64,000 bases of DNA, from assembly GCF_020524285.1 (NCBI RefSeq), contig NZ_JAIVKX010000008.1:62001-126000 (forward strand). The letters run 5' to 3'. The stretch comes from Alloyangia pacifica. Its GTDB lineage: Bacteria; Pseudomonadota; Alphaproteobacteria; Rhodobacterales; Rhodobacteraceae. Below the pieces are notes generated by a model. The model was not told the DNA's origin. It did no database searches and saw only the letters and a program-made list of their open reading frames with translations. Each line of letters opens with the position of its first letter. The first letter of the stretch is position 1. Made by a program: the position numbers and the translations under genes. This document shows, piece after piece, positions 8,814-16,007 of the stretch.

Positions 8814-8836
8814 CGCCTGCCCCGAGGGGGCAGGCG
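8814..8836 (-). terminator. Hairpin terminator downstream of rpoH
   Basis: CGCCTGCCCC pairs with GGGGCAGGCG across GAG. On the minus strand a TTTC follows. It lies 23 nt past the rpoH stop and separates it from the oxidoreductase gene. Confidence 0.65.
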
Positions 8837-8858
8837 TCCGTAGTGTCCAGCGCGGGGA

Positions 8859-9755
8859 TCAGGCCTCGCCCAGCATCCCCTGCTCTGCGGCAAGCTCGCG
8901 CATGCGCTTCTGCAGTTTCTCGAAGGCGCGCACCTCGATCTGCCGGATACGTTCACGGCTGACGTCGTAGATGCCCGACAACTCCTCGAGCGTCACCGCC
9001 TGCTCGGCGAGACGGCGCTGGGTGAGGATGTCCTTCTCGCGGTCATTCAGCACATCCATCGCCTGCGCCAGAAGCGCCCGGCGCGCGGTCAGCTCGTCAC
9101 GCTCCGCATAGTCGGAGGCCTGGTCCGCATCCTCGTCCTCGAGCCAGTCCTGCCACTGCATGGTCCCTTCGCCTTCGGAGCCGACCGTGGCATTGAGCGA
9201 GGCGTCGCCACCCGACAGGCGCCGGTTCATCGAGATCACCTCGTCCTCGGACACGCCAAGGTCGGTGGCGATCTTCTCGACATGCTCGGGCCGCAGGTCG
9301 CCCTCTTCCAGCGCGCCGATGCGGTTCTTCGCCTTGCGCAGGTTGAAGAACAGCTTCTTCTGCGCCGAGGTGGTGCCGAGCTTCACCAAGCTCCAGGACC
9401 GCAGGATGTATTCCTGGATCGAGGCCCGGATCCACCACATGGCATAGGTGGCGAGGCGGAAGCCCTTCTCGGGATCAAAGCGTTTCACCGCCTGCATCAG
9501 GCCGACGTTCGCCTCCGAGATGACCTCGGCCTGCGGCAGGCCGTAGCCCCGGTAGCCCATGGCGATCTTCGCCGCGAGACGCAGGTGGCTGGTGACCATC
9601 TTGTGGGCCGACTCGGCGTCCTGCTCCTCGACCCAGCGCTTGGCCAGCATGTATTCTTCTTCCGGCTCCAGCAGCGGGAACTTCCGGATCTCCTGCAGGT
9701 AACGGCTGAGGCCGGCTTCCGGCGACGGCGCCGGCAGATTCGCGTAGTTGCTCAC
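8859..9755 (-). CDS. rpoH: RNA polymerase heat-shock sigma factor RpoH
   Basis: A 298-residue sigma-70 family protein of RpoH length. Region 1.2 (LSRYLQEIRKFPLLEPEEEY), region 2 (AANVGLM-like SEANVGLMQAVKRFDP and RLATYAMWWIRASIQEYIL) and region 4.2 (DVSRERIRQIEVRAFEKLQ) are all present, together with the RpoH-box-like sequence KLFFNLRKAKNRIG. It directs transcription of chaperone and protease genes under heat or oxidative stress. Translation starts at GTG with GGAGGAAGGGG upstream. Many Rhodobacteraceae have two RpoH paralogues; which one this is cannot be told here. Confidence 0.95.
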   Translation of the reverse strand: MSNYANLPAPSPEAGLSRYLQEIRKFPLLEPEEEYMLAKRWVEEQDAESAHKMVTSHLRLAAKIAMGYRGYGLPQAEVISEANVGLMQAVKRFDPEKGFRLATYAMWWIRASIQEYILRSWSLVKLGTTSAQKKLFFNLRKAKNRIGALEEGDLRPEHVEKIATDLGVSEDEVISMNRRLSGGDASLNATVGSEGEGTMQWQDWLEDEDADQASDYAERDELTARRALLAQAMDVLNDREKDILTQRRLAEQAVTLEELSGIYDVSRERIRQIEVRAFEKLQKRMRELAAEQGMLGEA

Positions 9756-9936
9756 GTGCCCCTTCCTCCGATGTTATGAGGGTTAACATCCAATATGGGC
9801 GGACCCTCGGTGGATTACAAGAATCCCTTGCGTGCGGATATGCAGCATGGGGTGTTCAAGGTTTTCACGTGTTTAACGCAGACTCCCGTCGCCCGGATCC
9901 GGATTTCGCCGATCTCACGCAGATGCGAAGGATATG

Positions 9937-10965
9937 TCACTCGCCGCGCAGGCTCCGCAGCAGCTGCGCCATGTCCTCCGGCAGGTCCGCCTCGAAGCGC
10001 AGATGTTCGCCGGTCACCGGGTGCTCGAACCCCAGCAGCGCCGCATGCAGCGCCTGCCGGTCGAAGCGCCCAACCTGCTCCACCACCTGCGGCGGCAGCG
10101 CCTTGGCGGCGATCTTGCGGCGCCCGCCGTAGACCGGATCGCCGATCAGCCCGTAGCCGGCATGCGCCATGTGCACGCGGATCTGGTGGGTCCGCCCGGT
10201 CTCAAGCCGGCATTCCACCAGCGCCAGCGCCGGCGGGGTGCCGAAGGTTTCCAGCACCCGGGCCCGCGTCGTCGCATGGCGGCCCTGCCCGTCGAAATAG
10301 ACCGCCTGCTTCTGCCGGTCGGTCTTGTGCCGCGCGAGGCCCGACTGGATGCGGATCACCTCGCCCGGCTCCACCGACACGCCCTTCACACCGCGCAGCC
10401 GCGGATCGGCGGTCGAGGGCACGCCGTGCACCAGCGCCAGGTAGGCGCGCTCGGCTGTATGCTTTTCGAACTGCGCCGCGAGCCCGTGGTGCGCCCGATC
10501 AGACTTGGCGACCACCAGCAGCCCCGAGGTGTCCTTGTCGATCCGGTGCACGATGCCCGGCCGCTTCATCCCGCCGACGCCCGAGAGCGCATCGCCGAAA
10601 TGGAACAGCAGCGCATTGACCAGCGTGCCCGTGGGCGTGCCGGGCGCCGGGTGCACCACCATGCCCGCGGGCTTGTTGACCACCACAAGGTCGTCATCCT
10701 CCCAGACGATGTCGAGCGGAATGTCCTCGGGGCCGATGTGGCTCTCCTCGGCCTGCGGCACGGAGATCTCCACCACGTCGCCCTCCTCGACCTTGGCCTT
10801 GGGATCCGAGAGCACCTCGCCCGCCCGCGTCACCGCGCCCTCCGCGATGAGTTTCGCGAGGCGGGTGCGCGAGAGCGCGGCTTCCTCTGGCACATCGCGT
10901 GCCAGCGCCTTATCAAGACGCGGCGGCGGGGCTTCCCCGATGACGACGCGCAGAGGCTGCTCCAT
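9937..10965 (-). CDS. rluD: RluD-type 23S rRNA pseudouridine synthase
   Basis: A 342-residue RluA-family enzyme. An S4 RNA-binding domain at the N-terminus (LSRTRLAKLIAEGAV) precedes the catalytic domain with HRIDKDTSGLLVVAK, which holds the nucleophilic aspartate, and GRTHQIRVH. RluD-type enzymes modify U1911/1915/1917 in helix 69 of 23S rRNA. The ATG overlaps the ATG of the opposite-strand DUF6476 gene; its Shine-Dalgarno AGGAG lies inside that neighbouring coding sequence with 8-nt spacing. RluD versus RluC is judged from the S4 domain and length. Confidence 0.88.
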   Translation of the reverse strand: MEQPLRVVIGEAPPPRLDKALARDVPEEAALSRTRLAKLIAEGAVTRAGEVLSDPKAKVEEGDVVEISVPQAEESHIGPEDIPLDIVWEDDDLVVVNKPAGMVVHPAPGTPTGTLVNALLFHFGDALSGVGGMKRPGIVHRIDKDTSGLLVVAKSDRAHHGLAAQFEKHTAERAYLALVHGVPSTADPRLRGVKGVSVEPGEVIRIQSGLARHKTDRQKQAVYFDGQGRHATTRARVLETFGTPPALALVECRLETGRTHQIRVHMAHAGYGLIGDPVYGGRRKIAAKALPPQVVEQVGRFDRQALHAALLGFEHPVTGEHLRFEADLPEDMAQLLRSLRGE

Positions 10966-11287
10966 GTCCAATACTCCTGAAGATCCCGAAATCCTGCCCG
11001 AACCGGCCAACCTGCGCTTCCTGCGCCGGCTGGTCACCGTGCTCACGGCTGTGATGATCGCAGGGCTTGTAGCCATTGTGGCATTGATTGTCATCCGCTT
11101 CACCGCGGCGACAAAACCGCCCGCGCCGCTGCCCGCCGAGATCACCCTGCCGTCGGGCGCCACGGCCTCGGCCTTCACCCAGGGGGCCGACTGGTACGCC
11201 GTGGTCACCACCGACGACCGGATCCTGATCTTCGACCGCGCAACGCAGGAACTGCGCCAGACCATCGAGATCACCCCCGCCGACTGA
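10964..11287 (+). CDS. DUF6476 family single-pass membrane protein
   Basis: A 107-residue protein with one strong transmembrane helix (about residues 21-48, VLTAVMIAGLVAIVALIVI) and a periplasmic tail ending DDRILIFDRATQEL, which reads like a single beta-propeller-type blade. It matches the small DUF6476 family found in Rhodobacterales, recalled rather than searched. The function is unknown. AGAGG 7 nt upstream serves as ribosome-binding site and lies within rluD; the start codon shares bases 10964-10965 with the rluD start. Confidence 0.75.
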   Translation: MSNTPEDPEILPEPANLRFLRRLVTVLTAVMIAGLVAIVALIVIRFTAATKPPAPLPAEITLPSGATASAFTQGADWYAVVTTDDRILIFDRATQELRQTIEITPAD

Positions 11288-11302
11288 TCGGCACCGCCAG
11301 AG

Positions 11303-11378
11303 ATTCTTCGTCTAGACAGAAATATTCCTGGGGCGTCCGCGCGCAGGCGCGGACGGGGCAGAGCCCCACACTCCGAAT
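11303..11378 (-). repeat. Dispersed intergenic repeat, copy 2 (inverted orientation)
   Basis: Read on the minus strand, it contains GGAATATTTCTG, TCTAGACGAAGAAT and, beside them, a GGGGCAGAGCCCC inverted motif plus a GTCCGCGCGCAGGCGCGGAC hairpin. This is the same two-part arrangement as the copy at 3309-3360. It sits between the DUF6476 gene and tRNA-His; the remaining bases to 11472 show nothing else recognisable. Confidence 0.6.
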
Positions 11379-11472
11379 TTGCCCACAAGCGATGCGAAAG
11401 AGTCCCGTCGCGAAACGGAACGACACAGATCACCTAGTGACCGCTGCCATAGTCCTACGGAGGGGGGGAAGA

Positions 11473-11549
11473 TGGTACCGCCTTCCCGGTTCGAACGGGA
11501 GACCTCTTGATCCACAATCAAGCGCTCTAACCTACTGAGCTAAGGCGGC
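11473..11549 (-). tRNA. tRNA-His (GTG)
   Basis: A cloverleaf on the minus strand: acceptor GCCGCCT pairing with AGGCGGT, D-arm TAGCTCAGTAGGTTAGAGC, anticodon loop TTGTGGA with GTG, T-arm CCCGT-TTCGAAC-CGGGA, and an encoded CCA. The base at -1 is U and the discriminator is A73, so the almost universal G-1:C73 identity pair of tRNA-His is absent, as described for a large alphaproteobacterial clade. The first pair is G1-U72. Confidence 0.95.
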
Positions 11550-11602
11550 ACGCTCGGGGGGAATAACGCCAGCCATTTTCGATTGCAAGCCCCAATCCTG
11601 AG

Positions 11603-12118
11603 TTAAATTGCACGCTCCCAGTGCTGCTCGACCAGAGCCACCCCGAAGCTGGTCACAGGTACCGAGGACACAAGGGAAAACCCGTTCTTGGCGTAGAGCG
11701 CGCAGGCGGCGCGGTGGCTTTCGTGGGTCCAGAGCGTCATGCGGGTGTACCCCACGTTACGCGCGAATCCCATGCAGGCACCCAGCAGGCGCTGCCCCAG
11801 CCCCCGGCCCCGCGCCTCCGGCAGCAGCAGGAAGAGCCGCAGCTTTGCCAGCGCCTGCCCCTCCCGCCTCCCCGCATCGACGCAGAAGATGCTGCCGAGC
11901 CGATCCCCGCCCTCCCAGGCGATCCAGCCGCGTTCGCGCACCGGGTCATGCTTCGCCTCGAAATCCCGCAGGATGCTCTCCACCAGCGGGCCGAAGCTGT
12001 CGTCAAACCCCTCGTCGCGGGCGTAAAGCTCGGCGTGCTGGCGCACCAGCCAGTCCCGGTCCCCGGGACCGTAGGGCCTCAGCTCGATGGTCTCCCCTGC
12101 CGTCTGCAACATGGACAT
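11603..12118 (-). CDS. GNAT family N-acetyltransferase
   Basis: A 171-residue protein with the acetyl-CoA loop LPEARGRGLGQRLLGACMGFA (R/Q-x-x-G-x-G/A type) in the middle and the C-terminal HRAACALYAKNGFSLVSS motif that closes the GNAT fold. Substrate unknown; some MarR-GNAT fusions look alike in the catalytic part, but there is no MarR domain here. GAGGGGG precedes two adjacent ATGs (12118 and 12112); the first is used. Confidence 0.83.
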   Translation of the reverse strand: MSMLQTAGETIELRPYGPGDRDWLVRQHAELYARDEGFDDSFGPLVESILRDFEAKHDPVRERGWIAWEGGDRLGSIFCVDAGRREGQALAKLRLFLLLPEARGRGLGQRLLGACMGFARNVGYTRMTLWTHESHRAACALYAKNGFSLVSSVPVTSFGVALVEQHWERAI

Positions 12119-12190
12119 CCCGGCCCCCTCGCTTGCAATATATCCGCCACGGGTCTAAGCCCGCGCAATTCCAGTTTCATGGGGACGATC

Positions 12191-12379
12191 ATGGGGATCA
12201 ACACCGAACGCGACATCGAAGCCAACCTGCAGATCGGCCCGACCGATCAGGGCATGGTGCGTCTCTACATCTACGCCGGCGACCTCGAGATCCCGATGGA
12301 TTTCGATCCTGAAGAAGCCGAGGAAATCGCCGAGGAACTGCGCGCCGCCGCCGCAACCGCGCGCAAGGTCAAGCGCTGA
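12191..12379 (+). CDS. DUF6324 family small protein
   Basis: A 62-residue acidic cytoplasmic protein opening MGINTERDIEANLQIGPTDQ, which matches the DUF6324 family I recall from Rhodobacterales. A predicted beta-strand region (MVRLYIYAGDLEIPMDF) is followed by an acidic helix (PEEAEEIAEELRAAAATARK). No known function. An in-frame ATG at 12179 exists, but GGGGA 6 nt before 12191 favours the shorter form. Divergent from the GNAT gene; converges with mmcB. Confidence 0.75.
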   Translation: MGINTERDIEANLQIGPTDQGMVRLYIYAGDLEIPMDFDPEEAEEIAEELRAAAATARKVKR

Positions 12380-12408
12380 GCCGCCTGCCCTGCTGACAAG
12401 TCCAGACC

Positions 12409-12870
12409 TCACCCCCAGGCGTCGAGCCGCGCCTCGGGGTCCCTCAACGCGTGCAGCCGCCGCGCCGCATGGGTGGCAAAGCGCCGGATCAGCGCGTTGC
12501 GCCGCGCGCCGCTGAGCTTCGCCTCGGGCGCCATGCGCAGGATCTCGGCGTCATAGGCATCGGCGATGATCAGCCCGGTGCCCTCGGGCAGAAGATCGGT
12601 CGGAAACGCCTCGTCCACCGCCCAGAAATAGCGGTCGCACCAATCCAGATAGCCCTGCCACTTGCCGTCCGACATGAAGTCGGCACGGCTGCTCTTGCAC
12701 TCGACCACCCAGATCTCGCCCTTCGGCCCCAGCGCCATGACGTCGACCCGGCGGCCGCGTTCGGGCACGAATTCCTCGACCGGCGCGAAGCCGAGGCTGG
12801 CCAGGTGACGGCAGACGCCGCGCGCCAGCAACTGGCCGGGCATCATCGGGGTTTCGCTCAGCATGCTCAT
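12409..12870 (-). CDS. mmcB: MmcB family DNA repair protein
   Basis: A 153-residue protein of the MmcB-like family. It has a restriction-endonuclease-like core: EFVPERGRRVDVMALG, then EIWVVECKSSRADF (Asp, Glu and Lys of a PD-(D/E)xK-type centre) and KWQGYLDWCDRYFWAV. In Caulobacter, MmcB is SOS-induced and contributes to mitomycin C resistance. A perfect alphaproteobacterial LexA box lies 12 nt upstream, strongly supporting the same regulation. Start codon is one of two close ATGs (12870 or 12864). Confidence 0.88.
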   Translation of the reverse strand: MSMLSETPMMPGQLLARGVCRHLASLGFAPVEEFVPERGRRVDVMALGPKGEIWVVECKSSRADFMSDGKWQGYLDWCDRYFWAVDEAFPTDLLPEGTGLIIADAYDAEILRMAPEAKLSGARRNALIRRFATHAARRLHALRDPEARLDAWG

Positions 12871-12881
12871 GCACCCAGTAT

Positions 12882-12896
12882 GAACAATAGGTGAAC
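12882..12896 (-). promoter_or_regulatory. LexA (SOS) box of mmcB
   Basis: On the minus strand the sequence reads GTTC-ACCTATT-GTTC, an exact match to the alphaproteobacterial LexA operator GTTC-N7-GTTC. It is 12 nt from the mmcB start and 84 nt from the divergent membrane-protein gene, so it could block the promoter of the first and perhaps influence the second. Confidence 0.85.
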
Positions 12897-12979
12897 AAAG
12901 ACAAGCCGCAGGCCGCTCACTCTTTTTTGCGCCGCCGCAGCGCCTATTTCCTGTCAAATGGTTGCAGGAGGCCCCGCCC

Positions 12980-14323
12980 ATGACAGACGCCCGGACCGAC
13001 GCCGCGCAGGCCGAGACCGACGACACCCGCTCCGCCCAGTCGAAGACCCGTGGCATCCGCCACGCGCGCGAGCTCGAATCCCACCTCGGCTGGCTCGACA
13101 CCTTCTCGGGCACGGCGCTCGGCGTGCTCTCGGTGGCCTCGGGCATCTACACCTATCTCGGGGTGTCGTCGCTGCTCGAAGAGGGCGGCGCCTTCACCGT
13201 CTTTGCCGCCATCGCCTATTCGGTGGCGGTCTCGGTGGGCATCTTCGTCTTCTGGTCCTACCTGATGCGGCTGTTCCCGGCGATGCGCTCGACCCGCTCG
13301 CGAGTCGGGCTGCTGGCGGCCATGGGCCTCGGCTCGCTGGCGATCATCGCCATGTCCTCCTGGCTCAATGCAGCGGCGCTGGCGGGTTCGGCTGCGGTCG
13401 AGCAGCACCTCGCCAAGACCGTGCAGGACTACCAGGGCGCGCTGGAGCGCACCCATGAGATCGCCCTCACCGGCCAGTCGCTCGAGCGCGACGTGGCACG
13501 GGTGCGGCAGAGCTTCGAGGATCTTTCCGAGCAGGAGGCGCAGGGCTCGCTCTCCGGCCTCGCCGGGCGCGGCGCCGTGTTCCGGGTACTGCGGCAAAAG
13601 GCGGCGGAACTGTCGGCGCTCGAGGCGCAGATCGCCGAGCAGACGCCGCTGGTCGACAGCGCCTTCGCCCAGGGCAACGCCATCCTGTCGCGCATGCGCG
13701 CGCTGACCGTCGAGCCCGGTCCGGTGGAGCCGCGCTCGGTGGAATTCTCCGAGGCCGCGGTGGAGCTGCAGGGCCTCATCGCGCAACTCCGCCAGCTCTC
13801 GGTCGCACCGCTGGTCGAGCGCGCCGCGCAGGATCTGGCCGCCTCGGTGGTGCTGCCGGAGCTCGACGGCCAGAGCGACGCCGACCGCGGCAACCAGGCG
13901 GCGACGATCACCTCGGTGCTGGAAGTGCTCGGCCAGCGCGCGACCACGCTGGAGCGCGCCGCGCAGAATGTGCTGGCGCTGCAGCCCGCTGCCGAGGTCA
14001 CCTACACGCCGGTCTCCGCCGCCGACGCGGTCATCATGTACGCCCGCAACTTCGTGCCCTCCTGGGCCGGGGCCATCGCCATCGACCTGCTGCCTGCGGT
14101 GCTTGTGCTGATTCTCGCCGTCACCCATGGCGCGATCCGCCACGGGCGCGAGGGCGCCGAGATCGAGGACACGCTGACCCTCGCCGAGCTGCGCGCCGCG
14201 CTGCACGCCATGCGCGATGTCGAGACCACGCTGCACCCTGCACCCCCTGCCCCGGCATCCGCGCCGGCCCCGGCCACGGAGGAGACCCCCGAGGTCTCCC
14301 GCTTCACCGGGCGCACGCCATGA
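12980..14323 (+). CDS. Multi-pass membrane protein with long coiled coil
   Basis: Not assigned to a known family. The 447-residue protein has three hydrophobic segments near residues 41-66, 69-98 and 107-134, then about 200 residues of heptad-like, Glu/Gln/Ala-rich sequence (QHLAKTVQDYQGALER, LSALEAQIAEQTPLV), a fourth hydrophobic segment near 354-378 (IDLLPAVLVLILAVTHGAI), and a Pro/Ala-rich cytoplasmic tail. The layout suggests a periplasmic coiled-coil domain between membrane anchors. The ATG follows AGGAGG; an upstream TTG at 12962 is less likely. Its stop overlaps the next start (ATGA), so the two genes are coupled. Confidence 0.8.
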   Translation: MTDARTDAAQAETDDTRSAQSKTRGIRHARELESHLGWLDTFSGTALGVLSVASGIYTYLGVSSLLEEGGAFTVFAAIAYSVAVSVGIFVFWSYLMRLFPAMRSTRSRVGLLAAMGLGSLAIIAMSSWLNAAALAGSAAVEQHLAKTVQDYQGALERTHEIALTGQSLERDVARVRQSFEDLSEQEAQGSLSGLAGRGAVFRVLRQKAAELSALEAQIAEQTPLVDSAFAQGNAILSRMRALTVEPGPVEPRSVEFSEAAVELQGLIAQLRQLSVAPLVERAAQDLAASVVLPELDGQSDADRGNQAATITSVLEVLGQRATTLERAAQNVLALQPAAEVTYTPVSAADAVIMYARNFVPSWAGAIAIDLLPAVLVLILAVTHGAIRHGREGAEIEDTLTLAELRAALHAMRDVETTLHPAPPAPASAPAPATEETPEVSRFTGRTP

Positions 14324-15060
14324 GGCACCTGACCGTCGCCCGCGCCCTGACCGGCGCGCTGGTGCTGCAGATCGCGCTCGGCGGTTTCCTCGTTTGGGGC
14401 GACCTGACCAGCAGCGACTTTTCCCTGCCCCGCTTCGGCCCATCGGCCCCGCGGCTGACGCAGCCGGTGCAGCCCGGGGACCAGCGCCGCACCTTCGCAC
14501 CGGGCCGCGACCGCCCGCCGCTCTCGCCGGCGCGCGACCCCGGCAAGCTGCCGGACCGGCTGGCGCTGACCCGAAGCGACGGCGCGACCTGGCGGCTCGA
14601 AGGCACCATCGCCGAGGGCGACGCCGAGCGGATCATCACCGCGCTCGACGAGGCCGCGCCGCTCGAGTCGCTGATCCTGCAAAGCCCCGGCGGCTCGGTG
14701 CCCGACGCGCTGGCCATCGGGCGGCACGTGCGGCAGATGGGCCTCGAGACGCGGATGCTGGAGGGCGAGTTCTGCTACTCCGCCTGCCCCTACTTGCTGG
14801 CCTCGGGCACGCGCCGAGAGATCGCTGAGGGCGCCTCGGTCGGCGTGCACCAGCATTACTTCGGCGAAAGCACGATCCTGCCCGCCTTCGTCGCGGTCGA
14901 GCAGATCCAGCGCGGCCAGGGCGAGGTGATGGAATACCTCTCGGAGATGGGCATCGACCCCATGGTCCTGCGCCCCGCGCTCGCCACGCCCGCCGACCAG
15001 ATCTACATCCTGCTGCCCGAGGAGCTGACCCGTTACAATTTCGTGACGGAGGAAAGCTGA
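14320..15060 (+). CDS. COG3904-type periplasmic ClpP-fold protein
   Basis: A 246-residue protein with an N-terminal signal or anchor segment (ARALTGALVLQIALGGFLVW), a proline-rich linker and a ClpP/crotonase-like domain. SLILQSPGGSVPDAL (residues 117-131) forms the oxyanion turn, FCYSACPYLLASG holds a candidate nucleophile Ser154, and GASVGVHQHY holds His177. The family is annotated as COG3904 predicted periplasmic protein; proteolytic activity is unproven. The gene begins inside the stop of the membrane coiled-coil gene, implying the pair acts together at the membrane (inference). Confidence 0.8.
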   Translation: MRHLTVARALTGALVLQIALGGFLVWGDLTSSDFSLPRFGPSAPRLTQPVQPGDQRRTFAPGRDRPPLSPARDPGKLPDRLALTRSDGATWRLEGTIAEGDAERIITALDEAAPLESLILQSPGGSVPDALAIGRHVRQMGLETRMLEGEFCYSACPYLLASGTRREIAEGASVGVHQHYFGESTILPAFVAVEQIQRGQGEVMEYLSEMGIDPMVLRPALATPADQIYILLPEELTRYNFVTEES

Positions 15061-15078
15061 CAGTCGGCGCCTTGGCCC

Positions 15079-15107
15079 TTGTCGGCGGGCCCTGCTGCCA
15101 CTATCTC
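15079..15107 (+). promoter_or_regulatory. Sigma-70-type promoter of the structured RNA
   Basis: TTGTCG, a 17-nt spacer and TATCTC. The predicted transcription start, about 7 nt after the -10 box, falls at the first bases of the RNA's closing helix (15114-15115). Confidence 0.55.
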
Positions 15108-15113
15108 CGGCTC

Positions 15114-15276
15114 AGGCGGGTTCTGACCTTTGCGTGCATGGTTGCATTCCGGTGGCCTTAAGCAATTCCGAGGGAGTTGGCTCTGTCCGGGCCCTGGTCC
15201 GGTTACCTGACGCCCACCTGTATATACAGGTCCTCGGGAATGAGATAACCCCACGGAAGGACCGGTTCCCGCCACT
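15114..15276 (+). ncRNA. ssrS: Structured RNA, probably 6S RNA
   Basis: About 160 nt fold into a 6S-like rod. The closing helix pairs GGCGGG (15115-15120) with CCCGCC (15268-15273), extended by CUG/CGG and CC/GG. A large open bubble follows (5' side 15129-15164, 3' side 15242-15258). The upper helix pairs AUUCCGAGG (15165-15173) with CCUCGGGAAU (15232-15241), and ACCUGUAUAUACAGGU (15216-15231) makes an apical hairpin. Length and architecture fit 6S RNA, the RNA polymerase decoy. Family membership is inferred from structure and partial recall; tmRNA, RNase P RNA and SRP RNA signatures are absent. Confidence 0.6.
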
Positions 15277-15348
15277 TTCCCCCGACATGTTTGAACGGCC
15301 GCGCGCCCGCGCACCTGCGGGCGATGTTCTGCCATGAACCTCGGCCAC

Positions 15349-15376
15349 AAAAAAAGCGCCCCGCGAGGAGGCGCTT
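15349..15376 (-). terminator. Intrinsic terminator of the two-helix membrane gene
   Basis: On the minus strand AAGCGCC and GGCGCTT form a stem around a 9-nt loop and are followed by seven T residues. It lies 40 nt past the stop of the gene ending at 15417. Confidence 0.85.
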
Positions 15377-15416
15377 CGATTCGCTTTCGGACTGGCCGTA
15401 CTCCGACGGTACGGGC

Positions 15417-15728
15417 TCAGAGCAGGCGGCGCGGCTTCTGCTCCACGGGGATGCGGATCGGCATCGGCTCCAGCGCCATGCGCTTGCCACCCGAGGGGCG
15501 GCCGAGATCGCCGGACATGCGCATCACGGTCATCGCGAACTGCGCCCCGGCAAACACCAGACCATTGAAGAGCCACAGGAGAAACACCGCCAGCATCCCG
15601 ACGTCGGTATGGGTCACCAAGTGCTGCAGGTTGGCGACGTTCTGCCACAGCAGCAGCGCCACGAACCCCGCCGACAGGCCGAAGCCGATCGCGCATTGGG
15701 TGATGTAGAGGCGGACGAGTTTCGGCAT
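15417..15728 (-). CDS. Small two-helix membrane protein
   Basis: Not recognised as a named family. The 103-residue product has two transmembrane segments (LYITQCAIGFGLSAGFVALLLW, residues about 6-27; VGMLAVFLLWLFNGLVFAGAQ, about 43-63) and a short basic C-terminal tail (GGKRMALEP). GGAGAG is 6 nt before the ATG. It is monocistronic, with its own strong terminator. Probably an inner-membrane protein of unknown role. Confidence 0.75.
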   Translation of the reverse strand: MPKLVRLYITQCAIGFGLSAGFVALLLWQNVANLQHLVTHTDVGMLAVFLLWLFNGLVFAGAQFAMTVMRMSGDLGRPSGGKRMALEPMPIRIPVEQKPRRLL

Positions 15729-15913
15729 GTGACTCTCTCCTTCATCGTGGTGACCGAGCGTAGCGGACGCGCATGAAAGCGCAAGACCCGCGAAGATTTC
15801 CGCTCCGTCACATTCAAATGTAGGGATGCACGAGCGAAACGCAAGCGCCGCTTCCGCGAGGACATCGCATCTCGCAACGGCCCCAGCCATCTTCAGCCGA
15901 GGGGCAGCCAAGC

Positions 15914-15945
15914 AAAAGGCCGGCGCCCCTCGGGGCACCGGCCTT
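15914..15945 (-). terminator. Intrinsic terminator of the rib-nusB operon
   Basis: AAGGCCGGCGCCCC pairs with GGGGCACCGGCCTT across a 2-nt spacer, with TTTT following on the minus strand. It is 62 nt past the nusB stop. Confidence 0.85.
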
Positions 15946-16007
15946 CATCTTTCTCCCAATGCGCCGGGGGAATCGCGGCGGGGCAGCGCCCCCTCCCCGG
16001 CCCGGGC

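Noticed and set aside
15114-15276. tmRNA, RNase P RNA or SRP RNA at the structured RNA locus
   Set aside because: No ANDN-type tag reading frame or CCA-ended T-arm (tmRNA), no GAGGAAAGTCC core (RNase P), and no GGAAGCAGCC loop (SRP RNA).
15134-15337. Short open frames over the structured RNA
   Set aside because: They coincide with RNA helices on either strand, have no ribosome-binding sites and resemble spurious proteins predicted over conserved RNAs.
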